From Bolinopsis microptera (Eukaryota; Ctenophora; Tentaculata; Lobata; Bolinopsidae), in contig NC_087081.1 of assembly GCF_026151205.1 (NCBI RefSeq), forward strand, positions 13,350,340 to 13,414,339: a stretch of DNA of 64,000 nucleotides, given 5' to 3'. Positions 12,501-27,500 of the stretch are shown here, piece after piece; positions within the stretch are counted from its first letter, which is position 1, and the number at the start of each line of letters is the position of its first letter. A program made the position numbers and the translations under genes. The notes below the pieces were generated by a model. That model was not told where the DNA came from, ran no database searches, and was given only the letters and a program-made list of their open reading frames with translations.

Positions 12501-15500
12501 AGAGGGCCGCCATTTTTCCCGAATTTAAAATCGTCGTACCTATCATTTGAATGTAGTTTATCCCGGCCAACTAAACGCGAAAAAATATATGAGGTACAAA
12601 ATGAAGTCAGGGAATTGCTTTTGGGTGGGCCAAAAATGTGGGGTGGGCCAAAAATTCAGCAAAGACGACATATGATGGTAGCGTCTATCATGGATTTTCC
12701 ACCTTATGAAATGGATCTTCCTGCAATTTGGAGATCTGACAAAAATTATATCCTTGACCAAACCTTTGACAATGTTCTGACTTAATCCGGGACTGATCTT
12801 ATCCCAAAAGGAACCCTAAAAACCATTAAATACTACGTAACAACGAGTATTGATCGATAAATCAGATCGTACCGATTTATAAAAATATAGGTAGCTGTAT
12901 CAGATAACTTTAAACACTCACCCAACCATGTCCTACTTCCCCTAAGACCCAGCGAGAAATTTAACCTAATTTATAACATGTACATGTAACATTATCGAAA
13001 AATTTTACATCTTATCGTTCTTATCGTGTGGGCTGATATGATTCTGAGTCACTCTGCGTTCAAAATTACGGCGACTCTCGAGGCGGTCGGTTGACGATTC
13101 ATGACCGTTATTTCTGGAAAGTGGAAGGAAAAACTAGACGTTCGAACGTAGAGTGATTCAGCACACTCGGAAGTGTATAAGCAGAAGTTGCAGTGAAATT
13201 CAAATGCACGCAGCACGTGTCAATGTTCGTGCAGCTTTTTTAAAGCTCGTGCCGCACGCTTGATAGCAGCTATGTAACTCTACGCGCGCGCGCAGGATGC
13301 GTCACACTAGATGATAAAACAGAGATTTTGACACACATATTATTTCCGCGCGCTACAGTAAATACCTCACAAATTCTTTCCATTCTACCGGAGATCTGAG
13401 TCAGAACTTGCATGCGAACTTCTTTAAGATCGTACTTGTTAATTGACTGAAATAGCGGGGTACTTGCGACAACAAACAAACACCATCATTCAGAGACTTT
13501 TTCCAGTATACCAATGGACACACCTAACGGAATGAAAATATCTCCAAAGTTCCAACCAAATCCGAATTATTTCACCTTAGAAAATAAAACCTCTAACCAG
13601 TGAATCGCATCTGAACTACAATAGAGACTTGACCATGTTTTGTGCACAATAAGAGGCAAGCAAGAATGATAAACTGTCATTATGTTTGAGTGCAAGGCAT
13701 GACATTTAGCGCGCACGAGGCCGAGGTAGGCGGCTCCACATTGACGAGACTTCTCTCGTAGGATTGCTACAAAATAAACATTGCTATGTTAAATGAACAT
13801 TTATTGAGTAAGAGAAATAAATGCGGCTGCATTTAGAGGTGTCCTTACTTATGTTTCAACTTTCAAGTGCATAAGCGGTTTGAGTGGTTAGGTAATAGCT
13901 AAATGCAAAGGTTTCTTGTGCGGAATAACTCTCGATTGGATGTGTAACTTAGCGACAGAGCCGGATTTATTAAAACAAATGCCCATTTTGTGGTGATTTT
14001 GTCTAAAATCTCTGTCTACATCATCTCCGGGAATAGTAGAGGGCTAAAAACATCTCTCCGCCAACACAATTCACTATTTTCTGTAAAACATGCGACCGCC
14101 CTTTGTAACGCAGTCAACCTACCTGCAATAATATGCAGCAAATTATTAACTTTTACCTTATCGGAGAGACACACTTTTATCACCTCACATGGATGCTGCA
14201 TTTTATGCTTAACAACGCTGAATAATTAAGCAGATAGTTTAACAGATGATAATAATGGAGAGAAACGCTTGACAATAATACAATGCTGATCGGATATAAG
14301 TGTTGGGGACGACGTAAAAACCATCGTGTACTAACAAATTTTTTGTTAAAATTTAAATTAATCTCGATATGTTGTGAGTTTTTGTGGTCGGGTCACGAAA
14401 ATATTCGTGTAAAAGCGCAAGTTGAAGGAGATGGCCGTTAGTAACTGAGTATTATTTCAATGTAACAATTAATTTCAATAATTTATCAGACTTTCTGGTA
14501 AGAAGCATTGTATGAATAAAATAACAGATTTTATATATGATCAGGTTAGTCGCACTAAAGCAAGTCTATTGTTATATCCGATCAGACGAGAAACAGCTAG
14601 ATGGACAAGTTTAATTCTGATAGATTCGACCCGGACACGCACAGATCTTTATACACCATTAATCTGAATAGGGGAGATGCCATTCTTATCATCTTGATCT
14701 TGTATTTGTCATGGATTGGTCCACCTGATATGGTCAGGTTAATTGGGTGCATTATGGTATTCCACCCATTTGTTTTACTTTTTAAACTGTTCCATGGATT
14801 TCACAAGTTGCTGCACTGAATATTCTGATAGGTAATGGAGACAAGATATTACGATATGCCGGGCCGAAGCTTAATCACATGGTACGTCTAAATTTGTGAA
14901 TTTAACTAAAATTTTAAGTCTCAATGTACTAGCAGTGTTGTGGACTTGATTTTCCACTTAAAATACTGCTCCTTACTAAGTTAAAATGCTCAGTGGCTCA
15001 CTGTCCATTGTGTTTCTATCCACTGGAGTCGAGCCAACATCACCACTTTCATGACAGTATCAATCCTTGAGCAACAATCCCGAATACACAAACCCACACA
15101 GTCAAGTTTCAGAACGGCATTTAGAGCTTCCTCGACCCTACGTGCTTAATACGGGACTAAAGTCATTATCACAGCGATCACCAACCACCATAATACAAAG
15201 GTAAATGGAGGTCGTACCACCTGAAGCAGCTTCTTTGTTCATCGTCCTGCATTCCGAAATACCGCGACTCGTCCCGAAATCTCAGAGTCATCGTCCGGTA
15301 AAAACTTACAGGGGCTCAGGAAAAATACTTCTAGAGGGTAATGACTACTGATCAGAATTTACCATAATATCAAGCCACTGATGCGGACAGAGAGATAAGT
15401 TATATTTGTTTATCTCTTTGCTTATCTTGTTTACATATTTAGTAGAATACCACCTCTTCGATAATACATGTACTTAAACCTAAAATGATTGGTCACTTTA

Positions 15501-18500
15501 ATGCGAGTCAAGTACTTTAATAACATATTTCGAGCAAGAAGGTCGACTTGCTTTGTTTTTCGAGAGCAGTATTTATCAACATTCAAGGAATTATAAATAT
15601 TGAAACGAACGAATTACGAAATTTTCACTATCAAACGGATTTTGTCACAGTCCAAATTCGTTGACCGCCATAAATAATAATGGATAATCTATCTAGGTAT
15701 GTGAGATTCAAAAGATTAGAGAGTTATGGAATACGTTTCACCCTTGAGATATTACCTCATGACTAGATATATATAAAGAATTGATATTTATCGCTGGCGA
15801 GACTCCGAGACTATACAATCATTTTGTCTCCCTTCTATTATATAACAACCATTTTGTCGGCAATGATACTATATACGTGTTTTTGGTATGATTGTTTGCA
15901 CAATAATAGAAACCAAAGTTCTATTGAAAGATCTTGAGATTTCAAGCTCCAGTCCAAATCAATCATTCAGTGAGCACTGGTGACTGGACATTGGACAAGA
16001 TATATTTCTATGACATTACATCATACATCGTATTAAGACGCAATGAAACTACTATTTTACTATAGTACTACTCAGTAATAGCAGCAAATCTGGGGAAACT
16101 TGGTGGACATAGACTTTTTTCACACAATTTGAGTATGTTGACTTCAACATGATGTTGCAGATCATTGTGGTTAATCTCAATGATGGAGTGATGTTTTTCT
16201 GGTGCACAAAACACTGCAGTACGGTTATGTTGAATAATTGTGGTTAATGGATCCTCTATGTGGTCACTATGGTGGTTAAAATACCAGTTTTAGGGTTAAC
16301 CACCATTTTGAGGTATGATATTACGAACTGAGTAGTCAATATATCGAGATCATCTCATGGTGCAACTACTACAAAAGTTTTCAAACCTTAAAATTGGGGG
16401 CATTTTGTGGTCCTAATGGTGGTTAAATTGAAGATGAACGGTGAGCTATAAATATTGCTCTGATTATAGATGTATAGTGGTGGTTGTTCATTTGTGCATG
16501 GATGATAATTTTTATCACAAATGTGCAATTTAATAGTATGGTTGATTTGAGGTGGTTAATATTCGTAAAAAGCGCTAAAAAGACGGTGAAAATGTCAAAA
16601 TTTGTTGTTAACAACCAATCAAAACATTATTAATGATTTTAGTCAACATTTTTTGGTCAACAAAGAACATTTCAAGGGTCTTGATAAAAGTTATCGAGAA
16701 ATATTGTCATAAAAGTGGTTAAAAGGGCTATATTAACATATTACTTGCTAGGCTGTTGAACAAGGCATCTATTAAAGTGAAAATTAACCACAGTATGAAC
16801 TTGAGATAATGGTTTGCTATCTAATTGAGTGTATATTTGTTTGCATATGCATGATTGACCCCAAGTTCATGTATTCCGATCAATGTGCAGCTAAGGTGCA
16901 GTGGTTAAAATGTCTCGAAAATACTCTATATTTGCACTAATTAACCATTTTTAGAGCACATATTAGCTTTGTAAAGCACCAAAATGTTCTGGGATTTTTT
17001 TCGTTGCACTAATATGAAGCTATGACATTTTTGGACCAACCAGCATACCGTCACATATATTGTCCCTTGAAACGTTGACAACTTGTCGCTCTCCTCGGCA
17101 GCTCTCTCTCTTAATCAAACTTAGTCAAACACGCAATCACCACCACCAGCAGACGCTCACTGTACAATCAAACTGCAGAGTCATAGGACAGGTGGCACAG
17201 GAGCCTATCAGGGACCAGTATCATTTGTCAGGCGGTAGGAGCGGCCCAATAGGAAGTCAGCTGCCCGACACCCCCCACCGCACATTGTATTAAGCTTAAT
17301 AATACGGGAAGGAGTCGATTAGTGCTCTGAGCAACTCTGCCAAAAAATCAAAGACAAAAGAGGATACAAGTTTTATAGAAGTGGTAGATATAACATGGTG
17401 GCAATGAGAGATTTCTTCTGGGCTTCAGACTATAATAATAGCGGGGAGTTTCGGACCACAAATGCAAATTCTGGATGATAACCTATGTACTTGATCTGCG
17501 GGTGCAGGATTGCAGGATAACAGGTCACTGTTCTGCTATTTAGATCTACTAGCAGGAACCCGTATAACCCTAAAATGGTGTCACGACTCAAGAGACTAAA
17601 ATAATTTTATTTTGATTACCGCACTATATAGTGACAACACTATATAGTGACAAGCACTTTATAGTGACTTGTCACATGTGAGACGGCTCCAAATTTACCT
17701 AAAAGGATGTGACCCATACCTTCAAATGGTAAGGTCGCGTAACATCGGAGACCTACTGGACCTGTGTTGTTACTGGCTGTCTGGCTCGACTGGTGCTTCA
17801 TGAACAGACAGTAAAGAACTCTCCGAACCACAACCACGATGAAGAAAGAGCAGAGATCTTGGTTCATCCAAGAAGTAAAGAAAAGTAAGGAAAAGTCGAT
17901 ATAAGATAAACTTGTCACTATATTAGTGTTGTCACTATATATTATCTATTTAATTCGTTTTTTTGACACCACTTGGGGGTCCAACTTTGGGGCTCTAAAA
18001 CTTCTATTTCTTGGCCAATTTTTTATTTTTTCATGCTGATTTGGAGGCCATTAAAGCATTTGGCCCAGTCAAAAAAATTTTAAGTTGTATATCTTTAACG
18101 GTTTTTGCGGAAAGTAGCGTTAAAGTTGATGCCGTGGTGTCAGTAAAATGGCACGGATAAACATATATCGTCTCGCTTTATATATAGTAAGATAGTACGT
18201 CGGGAGGGTAATCTTAAAAGAAGGACGATCTTACAATAAGCACAAACGTTTGTGCATTTACTTATGGCACACCCTGTAAAGCATCATGGCAGATCTCATT
18301 ATCCCACCTTGAGCAACGAGAGACCTGACAATACCAACCATGATGCTGGGACGGCACTTCACCGTCACAACTCCTGGAGCCGATAACACTGAATATAGAA
18401 ATTCACTTCAAAACACCATAGACAACATTACCAGTGAAACGATCACCTGCTACACTGACGGGTCACTCACAGACTCAGGAAGCGGGGCTGGCTATATCAT

Positions 18501-21500
18501 CACAACTGACAACAATAACACCACCCTTGAAGAAAGATCATTCAAGCTCCCTGATTATTGCACTGTTTACCAAACAGAGCTCACCGACAGCATTGAATGA
18601 ACAATCAGTGAATGAACAATCAGTGAATCCACTTTGAAGTGTCCAATTCCACAATCCTACATCAAACGTCAAATCGACAACAAAGTCAACAGACTGAATC
18701 AGGAAACTTGGTTAACTGACGGTCCCAGACACACCAAACTGAAACTCGGCCACAAGCACGCTAACATCATCAAAAACCTCAACACTACACTCAGCAACAA
18801 CAGAAAAGATTACAGAACTGCAGTTCACCTCATCACGGGTCACTGCGGCTTAAACAAACACCTTCACACCATTCGCAAATCAAACACCAGTGCTTGTCCT
18901 ATGTGCGGCGACGGAGAGGAAACTGTCTCACACTTCCTTGGACAGTGTCCGGCTATTGCCTAAATTAGAGGTCAATATTTCCAGGACTACTACCTCTCTG
19001 TCAATGACATATTCGACAACCAACACATCACTACGATTGTCAATTTCGCAAACCGCACCAAACGCTTAATTGTGCCGGAAGAGCTGGATCAGACCGGGGT
19101 GACTTAAAGTATTATCTCATATGATGTCTCGTCTTGTTTTACTTTTCCAAACCCAGCTGGCACTTAAGCGTATCATTTTGATTCATGTCACTTTTTACAC
19201 CATCCTCCACCATGCCATTCACTCTGATTTCACCGGCAACCTTCCCCAGGGTTGCCACACCCCAGAGGTAGGCAGAGCATCTCAATGCTATCCCCTCGTG
19301 GGCTATGTTGGCCCAGCCTCTCTTTTACAATTTTTTTTTTAAAACCCTGTAAAGCACAATTGCTACATTAATTACATAATTACATACATTTTTAACTTAC
19401 TTTTCTAACTCGGAGGTCTTCATTTCCAGCGTTTTTCTTAGTCCCTCTGCCTTAGTGTTAGCTTCTGATAAACCTGCAGAAATGTTCACTTTATAAATCA
19501 AGATTCAAGGAGCAAGGTCGGCAAATAAATGTTCACCCTACATTGTGGAACAATAATCTTGGGTACTGTACCAAATTTGTGCAAGTCTAGTCTACCCCAC
19601 TCCATTAACTACAATCCATTCACTCCATTTACCACACTCCAGTTGCCACACTCCATCTACCACGCTCCATTTACAACAATCCATTCACTCCATTTACCAC
19701 ACTCCAGTTGCCACACTTCATTTATCACACTCCAATTACCACACTCCATTTACCACACTCCAGTTGCTACACTTCATTTATCACACTCCAATTACCACAC
19801 TCCATTTACCACACTTCATTTACCACACTCCATCTACCACACTCCATTTACCACAATCCATTCACTCCATTAACCACACTCCATTTACCACACTCCATTC
19901 ACTCCATTTACCACACTCCAGTTGCCACACTTCATTTATCACACTCCAGTTGCTACACTTCATTCATCACACTCCAATTACCACACTCCATTTACCACAT
20001 TCTATTTATCACACTCCATCTACCGCATTCCATTTACCACAATCCATTCATTCCATTTACCACAATCCAATTAGGAACCGACCGGAACGGCTTTTTTGCT
20101 GCCGGACCGGACCGGACCGGATCTCAATAAAAAATCCGGCAAGCCGGACCGGACCGGACCGGATACCGGATTCGGGCTCTTATTTAAAGGCTCGCCGGAT
20201 TTTACCGGATTTCTAACACTTGCTGCACGATAATTTCGAATATAGTATCTAGATATATATTATACCATGTCGTTAAACTAAGGAACAACAAAATCAAACT
20301 CGATTTCACCCCCTGACGAGCTGGCGCCTGTGCGCCGTGCACGTGCAACAAATATAGCAATACTCAGACTGTCTGGCGTTTGTGCGAGTATCTAAATTAA
20401 TCCGCTGAGACTTAGTGTCTCGTCTAAACTGCTGTAGGGCGACAGTCAGCCGGGGATCGCTATAAGGGGATGATATTTTGATAGTAAGATAGTAGTAAAG
20501 TTAAAAAAATATAAGTTCACTCGATAAAAATAGGAATGAGTTTAAAATCCGGTTCTGGCTAAAATCAGCATTAAAACCGGACCGGACCGAACCGGATCAA
20601 AAACGGCCGGATACCGGACCGGACCGGACCGGACCGGATTTCCGGTCGGTTCTTAAATCCAATCACTCTATTTGCCACACTCCATTTGCCACACTCCATT
20701 AACCACACTCCATTTACCACACTCCATTTACCACACTCCATTTACCACACTCCATTAACCACACTCCATTTACCACACTCCATTTACCACACTCCATTTA
20801 CCACACTCCATTTACCACACTCAATTTACCACACTCCATTTACCACACTCCATTTACCATACAAACTTACTCCGTGAGGAGGTCTCCAGCGTGTCTTTCA
20901 GAGCAACTAGTTCGTTTTGCGCTTCTTTAAACGACACTTCCAGCCGCTTTGTTTTCCTGAGAATAGATTAAAAATTAAATGGAGGCCAAAAATTTCGTAC
21001 GTGGAAGTTGTTAGGTTCAAAATAGCACCATTTGTCTTCAAGTGCCTTAATCATTAATAACATAGCCCCTCAGTATTTACTTATTTACAAGGCCACATCA
21101 ATCTAAAGATCTAAGGCAAGTATGAAGACCATTAGACCAAGTTCCAGACTAGATGATGACTTTTATTTGCTGAAAATTCCTCCTGCACCACAAATGCTGC
21201 ATTTATAGACATAGAAGTGCATAATCTGGATATTTCCATACCAACTCTCGCTTGAATAACTTAAAAGCACATAGAATTTATTATTTATTTATCTATATTT
21301 ATTTGCCTACTAATATTTTTTGTCATCCTTGCGATCCTTGTGGTTTTATTCATAGACAAGGGGCTAAAGTTGATAAATGACAATTTAGGCATCGCTACAA
21401 AAATACATATTTAACATTAACAACAATGGTTGGCAGCATTGGCAATGCTTATTACTTGATCTGCATATTTAAAGTAAATTTCTTGTACGACTTGCAAGGT

Positions 21501-24500
21501 GTAATATCTTATTTAAGTAGAAGATACTTTATAATAAGATTAATTTAATATCAACTTCTCTGCAATATCCAAATTCTATGAATTTGTCCTATTAGTAAGT
21601 ATGGTATTACTAGTAGTGTCAAGGGAAACTTATTTTATGTTGATGATGATTTAATGATTTGTCGCAATGATGATTTACATCAAATCGTCAATGCTGCAAT
21701 TCAAGTAGAATAGAGACAAATATATCTTTTGACGGATACCCAAAAAATCATGAATTATAAAGGATAATTGACCCACTCCATATCCCATAGTCACCGCTTA
21801 TCTATCTTTACTTTCATTATAAATAGTTTGTTTTATGATACGACAGCAACTTTATTTCTCTACTTCAGTAAAAGTAATTAAATGACAATTATTCACGACA
21901 TCATGTCAATGATAACTATGAGGTTTGCGGGAAGACAGTACATGTTGATTGTTTTTGCTGACTTGACCGCCTTGTCAAGTACATAATACTGTTTACAAAT
22001 AAACACGTGCGAACTGTGGAATGTTTACAATACGTCACGTACGAACAGTGGAATGTACTGTATTATTGGAGAGTTACGGTTTCAAATCTTTCCGAAGAAT
22101 GGTTAAAATGGATTGTTTTGAAGCTCCACACAGGTTTGTCAGAAACATGCTCACAGAATATACTCGAGGATTACACTGTCAAACTTAAAAGGGTAGGAGA
22201 AAAGCACACTTTACAACACTTCTCAAGTTTGTATGTGACAGGTAAATGGTCATGGCCCGCTCATGAAAATAGCTTATAAGATTCCGTACCGATCACCTTC
22301 TTTTGTCATAGCGGAGGGAAAATAGGCTCAAATAGGGTATGATGATTCTACTTTAATATTGATGTTCTGGAACAATAGTTTTGATGAAATGGATAAGTGG
22401 CGACCTAAAGAAATAAAAACAGGATCTTAGAGTAGGCTGACGGAAATTATAAAATTCATTACCCGTAGCAAGATCAGTCGTACGCTTTTATCTTGTTTAA
22501 TAGCAGAGGTCGACTCTTAAATGCGAATACAAAAGAATTAACATATTATACCTCTCTCAGATCTGATAACGCTTCAAAGTAATTGTTGTTTTATTTTATT
22601 TTTTAAAGACCGCTTGGCGAGCGTCCTCCTTTGGTGTACTAAAAAGTCAGAATTTGTCGCCCACCAAGCTCTAATAATTGATTTTAACCATCACAATAAT
22701 ATCTGATAATATTAATGGCATAGCAAAAACGATGGTATCCAATAATTCAGTAATACTTAATTATTCATTAAATCACTGTACTCAACAGAATTCAATATGT
22801 AAAAATGTACCATTAATAATCTAGGCGCGAGTCAACATATTGTCATTACTACAATATGTTATTTCAATTGCGTGCAGAGTATTTTATTTAAGATTTGATT
22901 CATAAATGTTTTACAATTTTAATTATGTACTAATAAAGATACAAGATAATAACCCATTACTAGGGACGATAGGGTCGTTTACGAGGCTACAGAGGACAAA
23001 CCAAAATACTAAACGCCACTAATCTTTAGCACACATGCTCAAAACTTGTTGGGCTACATTATTGACTTTCCAGTCGAGACCCAATCAAATAATTGGGCTA
23101 ATTAGTCGTCATAATTGGAAAATATTACACTTAACTTCTTGCCTTGATTGGGACATTAAAACTTTATGTAGGCTTATTTGTTTGAGGACAAAATAGTTGT
23201 GGGCAACGATTTCCTAGAGACTTGTGAAAAGCCCGTGATAATCAGATGTTCAAAAACAAAGATATACTGTTTACTAACTGCGGTCGCAAACGACCCACTC
23301 GTCCGGGTCGCAAACAACCAATCACGGTTTTTACTTCTGAAACAAAGACGTTAGGATAAAATAAAAACTGTAGCATAAGTTAAAAGCATATGGCCAATAC
23401 TGTGTGACTCTAACTTTTTTTAATACAGAATTTGGGTCATTAACGACCCACTCGGCTCAATCAGCAAGTGATTATCATCATAAACGTGCTTGTCAACACG
23501 TTGCCTCCTTCAGATAGTCCTATCAAAGTCGGTAACTTGAATCAAACATGGAGATCTAAAAAGGAACTTGCTATTACTACAAATTAAACAGTTTACACCA
23601 CAAAATGTGGAAAATGAACTGCAACATTATTTCTATGAAGTTTATACGTTGGTGCTGGTAGACTAAAGTATACGAGAGGGTGATGAGAAAAATCTGGTAA
23701 ACTATTTAGATATCAATGACCTCATCTGTAGTGAACAGCATAGAATTTGACCCGGTCGGAGCTGCCTTACTCAACCATTTTGATGACATTCTAGATTCTC
23801 TTTTAGAATTTTTTGCCTTAATTTGTCCCGAAAGAGGTAAACTATAAATCGTTTATACCAGACAGTATAACTTTTGTTCGTTATTTGAGATAATATTTCA
23901 ATTAAAACTGAGCTTGATACTGTTTTAAAATTACATTTTTTCATCAAGCTAATGTATCTACAATGTTTGTATGCACTCTGAATAAGGCTGCTATCGGTAA
24001 ACACGTAACATGAAAACTCTCATGACTGACGTGAAAACTGTCATGACCTCTAAACATACTACGTGACACTGACTCGACTCGTGAGATTTGCCACGGCTCG
24101 AGTCACGGACCGTGATTTGCCACGGCTCGAGTCACGGACCGTCTGTTTCGAGTTCTGACCCTAATGTACTGCTGTTATCCGCATTAAAATCTCTCGCTTC
24201 CGGCCTGATCGACAGTTGCTTTCATGCTGCAAAGAATTTAAGTTCAATGAAGAGACAGAAGGATCAGCATATTAATGCGCTTTTTAGAGTTGTAGAGTGG
24301 AAACAGGTGCATAGCTACGGCTTGCTAGCTATTCCAAAATAAAGATGGACCATTATCTTCAGGGCATATCCCTCAATAGCCAGCACATAATTAATGGTTA
24401 TCACTTCAGATCAAATGACAATCAAGCCTTATAAGGCTAACAATATCCCAGTTAATATCGTATTGTTTGTGTATTATTGTTATTGTCTTATTGTTACATA

Positions 24501-27500
24501 ATTGAGTCTTAAAAGCATCTGAGAAGGGGTCCCACACCTACAGTATCTCGCTCAGTGTACCCAGCTTCAACTGGAAAACAGAGATTGCTCTATTTTACAC
24601 ACCTACAGCATCTCGCTCAGTGTACCCAGCTTCAACTGGAAAACAGAGATTGCTCTATTTTCAGAATATCACATCCTCCTTCTAAGGAGCTGCCTCTGTT
24701 TCATTGAAAGATCCCTCTATATAGTTTCTCTCTCTGTACTTTAAAACATACTCCTCCCAACTATTTCATCATTTCTCGTCATCGTGTGTATTATTGAACC
24801 TATTTTATTAGCCGAGTGAGATAAAATAAAGCTCCTTACTCAAGGTCATGCAGCACTCATCTTTACACTTTTTTATTTATTTTTATTATTCATCTTTACA
24901 GATCTGAATTCTAATTGAAACGCACCAATCAAAATCCAGCAACGACTAAAACCTTTGTGATGTAACATACTGAAGTTAAGAACGTGCTTCAAGAGCAAAC
25001 ATTGGTTGGGGAAAGTCTTTGTATGAATTGCGCAAGTATTTTTGGTACTTTGATAAAGGCTGTGGTGCTAGATTTAGGGGATGAGACACATTTATTTCGC
25101 ACCTATGGCGCACATACTAACATACAGGTGTAATATCGAGATATATATATTGTATTGACGTTCTCTTCAGACGTACTTTCTTATTATGAAGAATGAACCA
25201 GAAAATCGTCAAACAAAATTAAGCACGAACCACAGCACAATGCAATCCTCAAAAAAAAACGTTTTTAGTCTACAAAAATTTTAAAAAGAGTGTTTAGGAT
25301 ACATATCTGTAGATTAAGAGCGATCAGCTACATTTAGTTGCAGCCCGATTCTCATTAAGATGTCCCTTTTACATATCCAAAACTTGTGGGTCTTTAACTT
25401 ATAGCTGCTGGTCTTCTAGTTCAAAAAACGGCCGAGAAACTTATGCACCGAAGCTCCATTCCCATATTTGATGGATGTTATAGCTTAAGGAATATTTAGC
25501 TGAAAGATTTGTTTACAGCTAGATGTTCTTTTTACAGCTATATTTTGGAGGTGTCGGTGACTTAATCAGGACACCATGTGTCTTTTTTGACACTAACGTA
25601 TGGAGGTATGGGCAACAGCAAGAATTCTAGATTACGCACAACAAAAAAGAGATATTTTTATACTCAATATATCATGTATCATGATGTATAACCTGCGACG
25701 GTACAGTGCATTTATAAAATCATGCAGTAGGTAAAATTCTCATTCGTGTACATTTACCTTCAGCGTATCGAATTTATAGTAATTAACACACCTGTGGTGT
25801 GGCATTAATACTGTTGCCATGGTAACGTAACAGATGACACATAGCAACAGAGGCCAGAGTTCCTGGCCAGTTAATATCCAACTACAAATGTGATTAAACG
25901 TGATTAATGATATGTTAATCACATCATGTATACATGTCACATCTCACAAAGCTCATGGGGGGACCTTAAAATGGGACATTAAAATGTTCATCTTGTTTAT
26001 ATAGTTTCTCCCCTTCTCCTCCCATGGACAATGACATGGTCGTAGGAGGCACAGAGCATATAATCTTATAATAGGAGGGAAAATGTCATTAAAACCATTA
26101 GATGGTGGGGTTAGTCAAGTTTATTGGAGAATACTCTACAAATAGTATAATCTAGCTGAGTAGCGAGTAAATCTCATCAATGGTTCTCATCAGTCATAAC
26201 TCTTTCTCATTCACAGTGATTTGATAATGAAGATAACAAATCTAAATATAGTTTTATTGTAGCAACGACTTCAACCTGTATTTTGGAATTTGGAAGTTTA
26301 TAGACCATTATATAAGGTGAATGAGAGGTAATAAGGCCTGTTTAGTGTTTAAGTAGTTATAGAACAGGCATGTTACCAAGTGCTCAAGTGTTAGGGCCAA
26401 TAGTAAAAGAAAAGTCTGGCAAACAGCCAATCCTGTTACATTCTGTAGGTCACGTGACGTTCACTTCGCTGTTAACCATGAAACCTGACATCACTGTTAG
26501 ACCATTGCTAAAGTATAACAAAAGGGTAATGAGGGAAATGTGCACGTTTCATTTTATTCTTTTTCAGTAAGCGTGGTCTTTATGAAGGAGTCACATTGTT
26601 AAAATATCATTACAGTTGAAAGCAGTTGTTAGGTCGTCGCCTGTTTACAGTTGTTGCTGCTCATTAAAACTTTCCGACCTCCAGAAAATTCCTATTTGCC
26701 ATTTATATTAGTCCTTATTTAGTCCTTATTTAGTCCCAGTCATATTGTTAGTCGTTAACGTTTCGACCGATTAACATTTAACTCGCGAAAGCTATTATCT
26801 GTTTAGTAATCATAACAATAGTCTAGCATTCTATCACTGTTGTAAAAGTTTGACAGTATACATTTTTTATTCACACTCTGACCTGAGTTTAGTCATTTTC
26901 CGATACGAGATTGGGGACGGGTTCTATAAACAAACAAACATACATTTTTTAACAACTTAAGAAATTTTTCAAAACTCTTATTTGAGAACTTGTTTTAAAG
27001 TAAAACTCCGTCTCAAGTTCTCACATCAAGTTATTTTATAGCGATAGATACCAATCTGTTGAAGAATGAAGCAGCTGATTTTGTTTGCTCTTTTCGGGCT
27101 AGTCGCCAGCGATGTTAAGATAAACGAGCGTGCAATTGTGATGGGAATTGCAGGCGGCATCTACGACGGAGAATTAGATGTACCGGAGACACAAGAGGCG
27201 ATAAAAGAGGCCCTGGGGGAGTTCAAGAGACGAGCTGATAAACTTGGTTCTAGCGAAACAGTGATAGTGGGGGACGTGGTCGAAGTTAAAACCCAGGTTG
27301 TAGCCGGAATGAGGTTTATCATCACAATACAACTTGGCCTAACCAGTGACGCGGACTGCCTGGCTAAATCTGAGAATGGTTTTGTTAGCGCCGAAGATTG
27401 CTCTGATACCAAGAACCTTGGTTTACACAAGATGTCGATTATCAGTCAGCCCTGGATGGACATTAAATATCTGTTTAATGAGTTTGAAGATGTCGAGGGC

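Noticed and set aside
11730-12570. Minus-strand ORFs of 215-267 codons rich in IIRENGAPLSRP
   Set aside because: Three overlapping phases of the same minisatellite.
19529-20216. ORFs of the SIYHTPFTTLHLPH type
   Set aside because: Triplet reading of the 14-bp array; one even runs into the inserted transposon.
24088-24342. 84-codon ORF
   Set aside because: It starts inside a 29-bp tandem duplication and shows no family resemblance.
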